DNA of 6,640 nt. Source: Parcubacteria group bacterium. GTDB taxonomy: Bacteria; Patescibacteriota; Minisyncoccia; SW-4-49-11. Every line of letters starts with the position of its first letter. Within the stretch, counting starts at the first letter, position 1. Shown here piece after piece: positions 1 to 5,658 of the stretch. Location of the stretch: the NCBI GenBank assembly GCA_003565105.1, contig PXDG01000082.1:1-6640 (forward strand), in the 5' to 3' direction. Made by a program: the position numbers and the translations under genes. Under the pieces are notes generated by a model. It was not told the origin of the DNA, did not search any database, and saw only the letters and a list, made by a program, of their open reading frames with translations.

Positions 1-672
1 CTGAATGGAGTATCGTTTACCATTCCCAGAGGGCAGGCGGTTGCCTTTGTGGGTGAATCGGGTGCAGGTAAAACAACTGTTGTAGACCTGCTTCTGGGAC
101 TAATGATGCCCACATATGGGGCAATAACCGTGGATGGCAGGAACATTCATGAATCCATTTCGGCTTGGCAGCGAAATCTCGGTTATATTCCACAATCGAT
201 CTACCTGGCCGATGAAACCCTTCGAAGCAATATTGCATTTGGCCTACCCGAAAATGAGATCGATGATGAACTGGTGCTGCAAGCCATCGAACTGGCCCAG
301 CTCGGTTCACTTGTGGAGAGGCTTCCTGAGGGGCTTGATACCATTTTGGGTGAAAACGGCACTCGCCTCTCCGGCGGGCAACGGCAGCGGGTGGGTATTG
401 CAAGAGCCCTCTACCACGATCCGGAGGTATTGGTTATGGATGAGGCTACGTCTGCTTTGGATAATATCACTGAAAAAGAGATTACACGTGCTATTGAGTC
501 CCTCAAGGGCGACCGCACCGTAATTATAATTGCCCATCGCCTTACTACTGTTGAAAACTGCGATATTCTCTATCTCATGAAAAACGGGAAAATAGTGGAC
601 CAGGGTTCGTATGATAGCCTGGTGAATACCAACAGTGATTTCAGGGAAATGGCGCTGGTGAATGAAGATTAA
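1..672 (+). CDS. ABC exporter/flippase, C-terminal ATPase domain (5'-truncated)
   Basis: This is the nucleotide-binding domain of an ABC transporter, reading in frame from base 1 with 223 residues visible. The start lies outside the window; the GTG at 49 is an internal valine in front of Walker A. Fragment residues show Walker A GESGAGKT (18-25), Q-loop Q65 in YIPQS, signature LSGGQ (123-127), Walker B ending VLVMDE (D147, E148), D-loop SALD (151-154) and the switch His179 in AHRLTT. All catalytic elements are intact, so the domain should hydrolyse ATP. The order and wording resemble the half-transporters MsbA and PglK, in which an N-terminal six-helix membrane domain precedes the ATPase. That membrane part is not visible here. 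Next to sugar-nucleotide and sulfotransferase genes, a role in flipping a lipid-linked glycan across the inner membrane is likely but inferred. A peptide or lipid exporter is the alternative. Confidence 0.93.
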   Translation: MNGVSFTIPRGQAVAFVGESGAGKTTVVDLLLGLMMPTYGAITVDGRNIHESISAWQRNLGYIPQSIYLADETLRSNIAFGLPENEIDDELVLQAIELAQLGSLVERLPEGLDTILGENGTRLSGGQRQRVGIARALYHDPEVLVMDEATSALDNITEKEITRAIESLKGDRTVIIIAHRLTTVENCDILYLMKNGKIVDQGSYDSLVNTNSDFREMALVNED

Positions 673-679
673 GCTCTGA

Positions 680-760
680 ATTCCATCTTTTCACTTCGTG
701 TTTAAAGGATGAATGTGGCATCTTTTCACACACTCTGAGATGGAATGGATCCCCTTTTTT
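680..760 (+). terminator. Possible terminator-like nested stem after the ABC gene
   Basis: ATTCCATCT (680-688) and AGATGGAAT (738-746) form a perfect 9-bp inverted repeat. Inside it, AAAGGATG (704-711) pairs with CATCTTTT (719-726) through 8 pairs, one of them G-U, around a 7-base loop. A run of six T follows at 755-760, but 8 bases separate it from the outer stem and the stems are AT-rich, so this is not a textbook intrinsic terminator. It begins 8 bases after the ABC stop codon, which is the right place for one. Confidence 0.3.
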
Positions 761-777
761 CATAATCCTAAAATCGG

Positions 778-823
778 GCTCAGGTTTTGGGGTTATGTTC
801 TTGTTGTTTCTAACGACCTGAGC
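778..823. repeat. 8-bp perfect inverted repeat GCTCAGGT/ACCTGAGC
   Basis: GCTCAGGT (778-785) is matched by its exact reverse complement ACCTGAGC (816-823), with 30 bases between. The arms are 5/8 GC in an otherwise AT-rich spacer. No T-run follows. It could be a protein-binding site, an RNA stem in the methyltransferase leader, or chance. Confidence 0.35.
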
Positions 824-902
824 AGGATGAACAAGTTTGCCTCAAATTTATCTTAAAATAAACAGGCAGCCGGTAAAAACTTTAAGCAGTCTTACTATAA
901 CT

Positions 903-1586
903 ATGGAAGATTATTGGAAAAATTTTTGGAATCAGGATAAAATCTTAAAGCTTGATAATCCTCAGAGTCAGGTCGGAAGAACAAGGTTTGGTGAAACGAT
1001 AGAAGAAGAAGCATGGGATGAAACGGTAAAGTTTTTATTAGAAAAATTAAAATTAGAACCAAATCATAAGGTACTGGATCTATGTGCCGGAAATGGCCTT
1101 ATCACTAAAGAAATTGTTCCATTTGTTGAGGCAGTAGTGGCAGTAGACGTATCAAAAAAACTATTGGACTCTTTTGTTATCGCAGATGATAAAATAAAAA
1201 AAGACCATTCTGATATTTTAAGTTATCCGTACCCTTCAAACTATTTTGATCGCGTGCTTTTTTATTTTTCGGCGCAACACTTTGATGAAACAGAGATAAC
1301 AAAAATATTTACCCGGGTTTATAGAACATTATCTGATGGCGGTATTTTCTATGCAGGGGACATTCCGGATATCAATAAAAGGTGGGATTTCTATCATAAA
1401 GCAGAATACAGAAATTTTCTGTTTAACACATTGTATGAAGGGAATCATCACATTGGTAAGTGGTTCGATAGGGATTTCCTGATCTATTTAGGAGAGCATT
1501 GCGGATTTAGCGAGTGTAAGACTATTGATCAGCCCTCTTTCATGATTAACTCCTCCCATAGATTTGATTTAATTTTTACCAAATAA
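903..1586 (+). CDS. Class I SAM-dependent methyltransferase
   Basis: This predicted soluble 227-residue enzyme should transfer a methyl group from S-adenosylmethionine. Motif I is VLDLCAGNG (57-65), with D59 and the glycine-rich SAM loop. The acidic residue that binds the ribose is D82 in VVAVDVS. A motif IV-like stretch follows around YFDRVLFYFSAQHF (114-127), and then RTLSDGG (141-147) before a late beta-strand. This is the Rossmann-fold layout of the Methyltransf_11/25 group. I chose ATG 903 because the SAM fold and the MEDYW start fit it. An in-frame TTG at 837 would add 22 unconserved-looking residues and has no ribosome site. No Shine-Dalgarno sequence precedes 903 either. The acceptor is unknown: its place before a sulfotransferase with a 4-base gap suggests a sugar or lipid of the surface glycan. 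Its DNA is clearly more AT-rich than the flanking ABC and rml genes. Confidence 0.85.
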   Translation: MEDYWKNFWNQDKILKLDNPQSQVGRTRFGETIEEEAWDETVKFLLEKLKLEPNHKVLDLCAGNGLITKEIVPFVEAVVAVDVSKKLLDSFVIADDKIKKDHSDILSYPYPSNYFDRVLFYFSAQHFDETEITKIFTRVYRTLSDGGIFYAGDIPDINKRWDFYHKAEYRNFLFNTLYEGNHHIGKWFDRDFLIYLGEHCGFSECKTIDQPSFMINSSHRFDLIFTK

Positions 1587-1590
1587 CATT

Positions 1591-2424
1591 ATGGATCAAT
1601 TAGACCAATTAAAGGTTATCTGGCTCAATGGAATGCCAAGAAGTGGAACAAGCTGGTTAAGCCAGATATTTGATAGCCACCCCGACGTTAAATTCAGGTT
1701 AGCACCTCTGTTTAGCTATAGATTCAAGAATTACCTCAATGAAAATTCAAACAGAGAGGAGTGTGAAGAGTTTATAAATAAAGTGTATGGTTTTTCCGGA
1801 GATGAATTTATGGAGCGGCTGGAATTGAAAAGAGAAGGGCACATCCCGGATTTTAAAAACAAGTCTGATTCTCCTTCCCATCTGGTAATGAAGCACACCC
1901 GCTATCATAATTTAACAGAGATGCTGTTAAAAAATAGTCCCAATGTAAAACTTATCCATATTGTAAGAAATCCGTGCGCATCAATAAGTTCCTGGTTAAA
2001 CACTCCAAGAGAATTTAATCCTGAAGATGACCCGTTTGAATATTGGAGGAGTGGAGAAAATCGTAAAACAAATAGAGAGGAGTATTGGGGTTTCGATGAT
2101 TGGGTAAAACTTACTGAATACTACGAAAGGCTTGCTGACCGAAGCCCTGAGAAGGTAATGGTTGTACGATATGAAGATCTGTTCACAGAAACCTTGAAAA
2201 TGGTAAAAGAGATGTTCTTATTCAGTGAACTGAATAGTATACCCGACCAAACGATTGAGTTTTTAAAAGAGTCAAAAAATTCCAGTTCAGATAATAAGTA
2301 TTCAGTTTACAGGGGTAAGAACAATGTGCTGGATGGATGGAAAGATAAACTCCCAAAGAGTATCCGGGAGGAGATTTACAGGGATCTTAAAGGCACAAAA
2401 CTGGAAAAATATCTGGAATATTGA
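1591..2424 (+). CDS. PAPS-dependent sulfotransferase (Sulfotransfer_1/3 type)
   Basis: This 277-residue enzyme should transfer sulfate from PAPS to a hydroxyl or amino group, probably on a glycan. The 5'-phosphosulfate loop is PRSGTSW (16-22) after the first beta-strand VIWLNGM. The 3'-phosphate site is VRNPCASISS, with R126 and S134 at the usual spacing of eight. VVRYEDL (191-197) is the conserved family strand and helix entry. RGKNNVLDGWKDKL (241-254) matches the C-terminal nucleotide-binding RxG...W region. The domain is full length with no signal peptide or membrane helix, so it should act in the cytoplasm. It starts with ATG four bases after the methyltransferase stop and has no visible Shine-Dalgarno sequence, which suggests translational coupling. 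It is AT-rich like its partner. The acceptor cannot be read from sequence. The family also includes a few enzymes acting on lipids or peptides. Confidence 0.88.
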   Translation: MDQLDQLKVIWLNGMPRSGTSWLSQIFDSHPDVKFRLAPLFSYRFKNYLNENSNREECEEFINKVYGFSGDEFMERLELKREGHIPDFKNKSDSPSHLVMKHTRYHNLTEMLLKNSPNVKLIHIVRNPCASISSWLNTPREFNPEDDPFEYWRSGENRKTNREEYWGFDDWVKLTEYYERLADRSPEKVMVVRYEDLFTETLKMVKEMFLFSELNSIPDQTIEFLKESKNSSSDNKYSVYRGKNNVLDGWKDKLPKSIREEIYRDLKGTKLEKYLEY

Positions 2425-2452
2425 GTGTTATAAATCACTTCTAACCAGACTG

Positions 2453-2470
2453 TACATAATTGCTTATGTA
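2453..2470 (+). terminator. Hairpin after the sulfotransferase, possible weak terminator
   Basis: TACATAA (2453-2459) and TTATGTA (2464-2470) form a perfect 7-bp stem around a TTGC loop, starting 29 bases after the stop codon. The stem has only one G-C pair and no T-run follows, so intrinsic termination would be weak. It may instead protect the 3' end of the methyltransferase-sulfotransferase message. Confidence 0.3.
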
Positions 2471-2500
2471 AAGTATTAAATTATAACCTTTAAAAATGAT

Positions 2501-2655
2501 TTGCCAGATCCGCCGCCGGTGGATCAACATGAGAATGCCTTGCAAGCATCAATTTTATGAACAAGTAGCTGGAATTTGCAGAACTCCCTCCTTTTTCAAA
2601 AAATGAGCCCTCTTTGAGGCAGAGGTGCAGGGAAAATCTTCAGAAAGCCCAAATA
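2501..2655. repeat. Possible decayed dispersed intergenic repeat
   Basis: The patch contains the GC-rich hairpin, then a CCCTCCTTTTT tract (2586-2596), then CCCTCTTTGAGG (2608-2619) and AGAGGTGCAGGG (2621-2632). From memory, this order resembles CCCTCC.../CCCTCTTTGAGG.. intergenic elements that occur in many copies in Bacteroidota-like genomes. The arms no longer pair cleanly, so this would be a degenerate copy. The match is a recollection, not a computed result, and the borders are approximate. Confidence 0.3.
2507..2525. repeat. GC-rich hairpin GATCCGCC-GCC-GGTGGATC
   Basis: Eight pairs (one G-U at 2512/2520) close a three-base loop. The hairpin stands out as a GC-rich block in AT-rich non-coding DNA. 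Compact palindromes like this are typical of dispersed intergenic repeats and of terminator stems, but no T-run follows. Only one copy is present in the window. Confidence 0.45.
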
Positions 2656-2751
2656 CACTACAAAATAATATTAGATTAGCGCATATGGGAGTTTAAACAT
2701 GGAATGGAGTTCAATTTCACATGGTACTTTTTAATATAAAGATTGGTCAAA

Positions 2752-3816
2752 ATGGATATATCGCAAAAAAAAATTATAGTTACCGGCGGTGCGGGATTTA
2801 TCGGCTCAGCTTTAGTGCGAATGATCATCAATAAAACAAGGCATCGTGTTCTGAATATTGACAAGCTCACCTATGCCGGGCATTTGGAATCATTGGAAAG
2901 CGTGAGCGGCTCCGATCGCTATCAGTTTGAAAAGGTTGATATCTGCGACTCTGAAACAATCCATCGGATTTTTGAAGAGTTTCAGCCGGATGCCGTGATA
3001 CACCTTGCGGCCGAATCGCATGTTGATCGCTCAATTGATGGGTCGGCCGAATTTATAAAAACAAATATAAATGGTACACACGCGCTGCTTGAAGAGGCCA
3101 GGCAATATTGGCAAAAGTTAAGGGGTAAGCGAAAGGAACTTTTTCGGTTCATTCATGTGTCGACCGATGAAGTGTACGGTGAACTGGGAGATACCGGCTT
3201 CTTTACAGAAGATACCCCTTATGACCCGCGTTCACCCTACTCATCCAGTAAAGCTTCATCCGATCATTTAGTGCGGGCCTGGTACCATACCTATGGCCTG
3301 CCGGCAATTATTACAAACTGTTCGAATAACTACGGGCCTTACCAATTTCCGGAAAAACTGATTCCCGTGGTGATACTGAAGGCGCTTCAGGGTAAAGCTA
3401 TTCCGGTATATGGTTCCGGTGAGAACGTGCGCGACTGGCTTTTTGTGGATGATCATGCCCGTGCACTGCTTAAGGTTGCTGAAACCGGCGTTCCCGGCGA
3501 AACATATAATATAGGCGGCCACAATGAGAAACAGAACATCGAAGTGGTTCACGACATTTGTGATTCGTTAAATGAACTGGTTCCAAAAAAGAAAAACTAC
3601 AGAGATCAAATTTCATTTGTATCCGATCGCCCGGGTCACGATTTTCGCTACGCCATTGATGCCTCAAAAATTGAAAAAGAACTTGGCTGGACACCTGAGG
3701 AGACTTTCGGCAGCGGCATTAAAAAAACCATCCAATGGTATCTGGATAACGTCAATTGGTGCAAAGCAGTTACAAAAAACAATTATGATCTTCAAAGGCT
3801 TGGAACCGGGGGATAA
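2752..3816 (+). CDS. rmlB: dTDP-glucose 4,6-dehydratase
   Basis: RmlB converts dTDP-D-glucose to dTDP-4-keto-6-deoxy-D-glucose with bound NAD+, the branch point for rhamnose and for amino- and other deoxysugars. It is a 354-residue extended short-chain dehydrogenase of normal family length. The NAD loop is GGAGFIG (12-18). The family strand LAAESHVDRS starts near 85. The active-site STDEVYG gives T138, D139 and E140, the dehydratase-specific Asp-Glu pair. The YxxxK couple is Y163/K167. NNYGPYQFPEKLIP (from 192) and RPGHDFRYAID (293-303) are the substrate-binding signatures. I chose ATG 2752 over an in-frame TTG three codons earlier. No Shine-Dalgarno sequence is visible. rmlA follows after 87 bases. 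The last ~15 residues after QWYLDNV are variable, as is usual. Identification is firm; the end product depends on later genes. Confidence 0.96.
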   Translation: MDISQKKIIVTGGAGFIGSALVRMIINKTRHRVLNIDKLTYAGHLESLESVSGSDRYQFEKVDICDSETIHRIFEEFQPDAVIHLAAESHVDRSIDGSAEFIKTNINGTHALLEEARQYWQKLRGKRKELFRFIHVSTDEVYGELGDTGFFTEDTPYDPRSPYSSSKASSDHLVRAWYHTYGLPAIITNCSNNYGPYQFPEKLIPVVILKALQGKAIPVYGSGENVRDWLFVDDHARALLKVAETGVPGETYNIGGHNEKQNIEVVHDICDSLNELVPKKKNYRDQISFVSDRPGHDFRYAIDASKIEKELGWTPEETFGSGIKKTIQWYLDNVNWCKAVTKNNYDLQRLGTGG

Positions 3817-3903
3817 ATCCATGGTTCAGCTTTAGGTTTGGAATTTGAAAACCCTAAGCCACCTCACCCCCACCCTTAATCTCAACTTCAACCATGACAA
3901 AAA
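3817..3903. other. rmlB-rmlA spacer with small hairpin and C-rich tract
   Basis: The 87-base spacer has an imperfect hairpin (TTTAGGTTT at 3831-3839 with AAACCCTAAG at 3849-3858, one bulged C). A C-rich tract CACCTCACCCCCACCC (3860-3875) follows. TAGGTTTG (3833-3840) matches the Bacteroidota -7 consensus TAnnTTTG, but I find no TTTG at the right distance upstream and it overlaps the hairpin. Read-through from rmlB into rmlA is the simpler model. Confidence 0.35.
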
Positions 3904-4785
3904 ATGAAAGGAATTATTCTAGCCGGCGGAACCGGAACTCGCCTTTATCCTCTAACCAAAGCGATCAGTAAACAATTGATGCCGGTTTACGACAAGCCGA
4001 TGATTTATTACCCGCTTTCGGTACTGATGCTGGCCGGAATCCGTGAAATCTTGATCATTACGACCCCTGTTGACAGGGATGGTTTTAAACGGCTTTTAGG
4101 AGATGGTTCTGAATGGGGTATTGATGTCTCTTATGCTGTTCAGCCCAGTCCGGATGGCCTGGCACAGGCTTTTATAATAGGTGAAGAGTTTATTGGAGAG
4201 GATGATGTATGCCTGATTCTGGGAGATAATATTTTCTACGGGCAGGGTTTTGGCCAAATGCTTACCCACACCGTACAGGCACTGAATGGAGCCACCGTAT
4301 TTGGTTACCGGGTAACAGATCCCGAACGTTTTGGTGTTGTAGAGATGGACAGTACCGGAAAAGCACTCTCTATCGAAGAAAAGCCGGAGAAGCCAAAAAG
4401 TAACCTGGCCGTGACGGGGCTCTACTTTTATGATAACCGCGTAGTAGAAATTGCCAAAAATGTAGAACCTTCAGGCCGGGGCGAGCTGGAAATTACTTCT
4501 GTAAACCAAAAATACCTCGAAATGGATGCCCTCTATGTACAGGTTTTAGGACGTGGCTATGCCTGGCTCGACACCGGTACCCATCAGGCAATGAGTGAAG
4601 CATCTCAATTTGTAGAAATTATCGAGCGCCGGCAGGGGTATAAAATTGCGTGCCTTGAAGAAATTGCCTGGCGGCAAAAATGGATCTCCACCGGCCAGAT
4701 TCTCCAAAAAGCGGATGACCTCAGGAAAAGCGGCTATGGTGAGTATTTAAAGAGATTGATAGATTTGCACAACCCAATCCTTTAA
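3904..4785 (+). CDS. rmlA: Glucose-1-phosphate thymidylyltransferase
   Basis: RmlA joins glucose-1-phosphate and dTTP to give dTDP-glucose and pyrophosphate, the entry step of the pathway continued by RmlB. The protein is 293 residues, the standard length of the short, tetrameric RmlA class. The nucleotide loop is GGTGTR (8-13), with the SKQLMPVYDKP segment at 22-32. LGDNIFYG carries metal-binding D108. EEKPEKPKS (158-166) is the sugar-phosphate-binding loop. WLDTGT carries D223, the second metal ligand in this family. ATG 3904 starts directly on the conserved MKGIILAGG strand. A nearby ATG at 3894 is out of frame. RmlA enzymes are commonly feedback-inhibited by dTDP-rhamnose at an allosteric site, which cannot be confirmed here. 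Gene order rmlB-rmlA without rmlC or rmlD in the window leaves the final sugar open. Confidence 0.96.
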   Translation: MKGIILAGGTGTRLYPLTKAISKQLMPVYDKPMIYYPLSVLMLAGIREILIITTPVDRDGFKRLLGDGSEWGIDVSYAVQPSPDGLAQAFIIGEEFIGEDDVCLILGDNIFYGQGFGQMLTHTVQALNGATVFGYRVTDPERFGVVEMDSTGKALSIEEKPEKPKSNLAVTGLYFYDNRVVEIAKNVEPSGRGELEITSVNQKYLEMDALYVQVLGRGYAWLDTGTHQAMSEASQFVEIIERRQGYKIACLEEIAWRQKWISTGQILQKADDLRKSGYGEYLKRLIDLHNPIL

Positions 4786-4944
4786 AATCTATTGATGGTT
4801 TTATTTGCCCATAATGGAGTGCTTTGGAACAGAGGTAATCAATCACTATTATTTGCTCTGTTTATACATATTCTGAAGCCGGAAACGATTGTTTATTTTT
4901 GATATTCACCGGGCAGACAGTTTTAATTTTAAGTAAAAGGAATC
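4786..4944. other. Spacer before the second sulfotransferase
   Basis: This 159-base AT-rich spacer has no gene. AACAGAG (4828-4834) and CTCTGTT (4856-4862) form a perfect 7-bp inverted repeat with a 21-base loop, possibly a weak end signal for rmlA. A promoter-like element lies downstream of it. This suggests that a new transcript could start here. Confidence 0.4.
4872..4901 (+). promoter_or_regulatory. Candidate Bacteroidota-type promoter
   Basis: TATTTTTG (4894-4901) fits the -7 consensus TAnnTTTG used by the Bacteroidota primary sigma factor. TCTG (4872-4875) is a 3/4 match to the -33 TTTG, with an 18-base gap, near the usual 19-21. Transcription would begin about 35-40 bases before the GTG at 4945. 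AT-rich DNA gives such matches by chance, so support is modest. Confidence 0.3.
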
Positions 4945-5658
4945 GTGGAAGATTTTTTAAAAAAAATAATTCCGGATAAAGTTAAACAGCCTATCCGAAA
5001 AAGCACGCGCAAAATAAAGAGTGCCGGCAAGCAAAAGGTTTTCGGTATAGGTATGAATAAAACAGGCACAACGTCACTCAAAGCAGCCATAAAGGAACTG
5101 GGCTTTGTGACAGGCCGCCAGTGCAGGGCAGAAAAGCTTATAGAAGACTGGGCTCGAAGGGATTTTAAGGGCTTAGTGAAGTACTGCAGGTCAGCCCAAT
5201 TTTTTCAGGATATTCCATTCAGCTTACCCTATACATTTGTTGTGCTTGACCATGAATTTCCAAACAGCAAATTTATATTAACGGTACGGAACAGTGCAGT
5301 GCAGTGGTACAATTCATTAACTAAATTTCATGCAAATAAATGGGGAAATGGAAAGCGCGTACCGACCAAAGAAGATCTGCAAAATGCTACATATATCTAT
5401 AAAGGGAGCCCATGGAGAGTGAACCGTTTAACATTAACTACCCCCGAAGATGATCCATACAACAAGAAGATATTGTTAAAGCATTATGAGGATTATAATA
5501 ACAGCGTGATGAAATATTTTCGTCATCGGAAAAATGATTTATTGGTATTGAATGTTTCTAAAGAGAGAGCTTATCAAAAGCTTTGCGATTTTTTAGAGGT
5601 TGAACCGGTACGGGAAAGATTTCCCTGGAAAAATAAAACTAAAGAGGTGAATGTGTGA
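4945..5658 (+). CDS. Sulfotransferase family protein (GxNKTGTTS P-loop type)
   Basis: This 237-residue protein is a predicted sulfotransferase of a different branch from the upstream one. The PAPS-type loop is GIGMNKTGTTS (34-44), after a strand starting at V32. A helix, LKAAIKELGF, follows. FQDIPFSLPY (87-96) and FPNSKFILTVRN (105-116) are the family core, with R115 at the 3'-phosphate position and W121-Y122-S124 after it. HYEDYNNSVMKYF, NDLLVLNVSKERAYQKLCDFL and the FPWKN end (226-230) match the C-terminal part of bacterial Sulfotransfer_4-like proteins. Residues 1-31 form a strongly basic lead rich in Lys and Arg, with no signal peptide. It might hold the enzyme at the membrane. The start is GTG, preceded by AAAAGGA (4935-4941). 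The stop overlaps the aminotransferase start by 4 bases. The acceptor is unknown, and sulfotransfer itself is inferred from family. Confidence 0.8.
   Translation: MEDFLKKIIPDKVKQPIRKSTRKIKSAGKQKVFGIGMNKTGTTSLKAAIKELGFVTGRQCRAEKLIEDWARRDFKGLVKYCRSAQFFQDIPFSLPYTFVVLDHEFPNSKFILTVRNSAVQWYNSLTKFHANKWGNGKRVPTKEDLQNATYIYKGSPWRVNRLTLTTPEDDPYNKKILLKHYEDYNNSVMKYFRHRKNDLLVLNVSKERAYQKLCDFLEVEPVRERFPWKNKTKEVNV
5641..5650 (+). promoter_or_regulatory. Strong ribosome binding site for the aminotransferase
   Basis: AAAGAGGTGA lies inside the end of the sulfotransferase gene, four bases before the GTG at 5655. It is the best Shine-Dalgarno match at any start in the window and decides the GTG start, since the nearby ATG at 5651 is in another frame. 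Confidence 0.7.

Larger units (their letters stand above)
673..902. other. Spacer with nested inverted repeats
   Basis: This 230-base spacer separates the ABC gene from the methyltransferase. I see no convincing gene in it; a 38-codon ORF at 740-856 has no recognisable motif. It holds three inverted repeats: an outer 9-bp pair, an inner 8-bp hairpin, and a separate 8-bp pair further downstream. Any promoter for the methyltransferase would lie here, but I find no clear -33/-7 pair. Confidence 0.5.
2425..2751. other. Non-coding stretch between sulfotransferase and rmlB
   Basis: This 327-base gap has no supportable gene. The longest + ORF from an ATG that I noted (2496-2606, 36 codons) has no recognisable motif. 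It contains an AT-rich hairpin near the left end, a GC-rich hairpin at 2507-2525, and a patch resembling a decayed intergenic repeat. The last 60 bases before rmlB are AT-rich and could hold its promoter, but I see no clear -33/-7 elements. Confidence 0.6.

Noticed and set aside
17..537. ORFs at 17-403 (-), 134-523 (+) and 307-537 (-)
   Set aside because: They are shadows of the ABC ATPase frame, which carries intact Walker A, signature and Walker B motifs.
740..856. 38-codon ORF with a hydrophobic middle
   Set aside because: No Shine-Dalgarno sequence, no motif, and it runs through the inverted repeat at 778-823. Most likely chance.
837..902. TTG at 837 as the methyltransferase start
   Set aside because: It adds 22 residues with no family match and has no ribosome site. 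ATG 903 fits the start of the domain.
2496..2606. 36-codon ORF in the non-coding stretch
   Set aside because: It spans the GC-rich hairpin and the suspected repeat. The residues look like random translation.
2676..3835. ORFs at 2676-2870, 3268-3552 and 3470-3694 (-) and 3572-3835 (+)
   Set aside because: They overlap rmlB in other frames and have no recognisable motifs.
5297..5306. Short tandem GTGCA repeat
   Set aside because: It is two copies within the coding frame of the second sulfotransferase, too short to mean anything.
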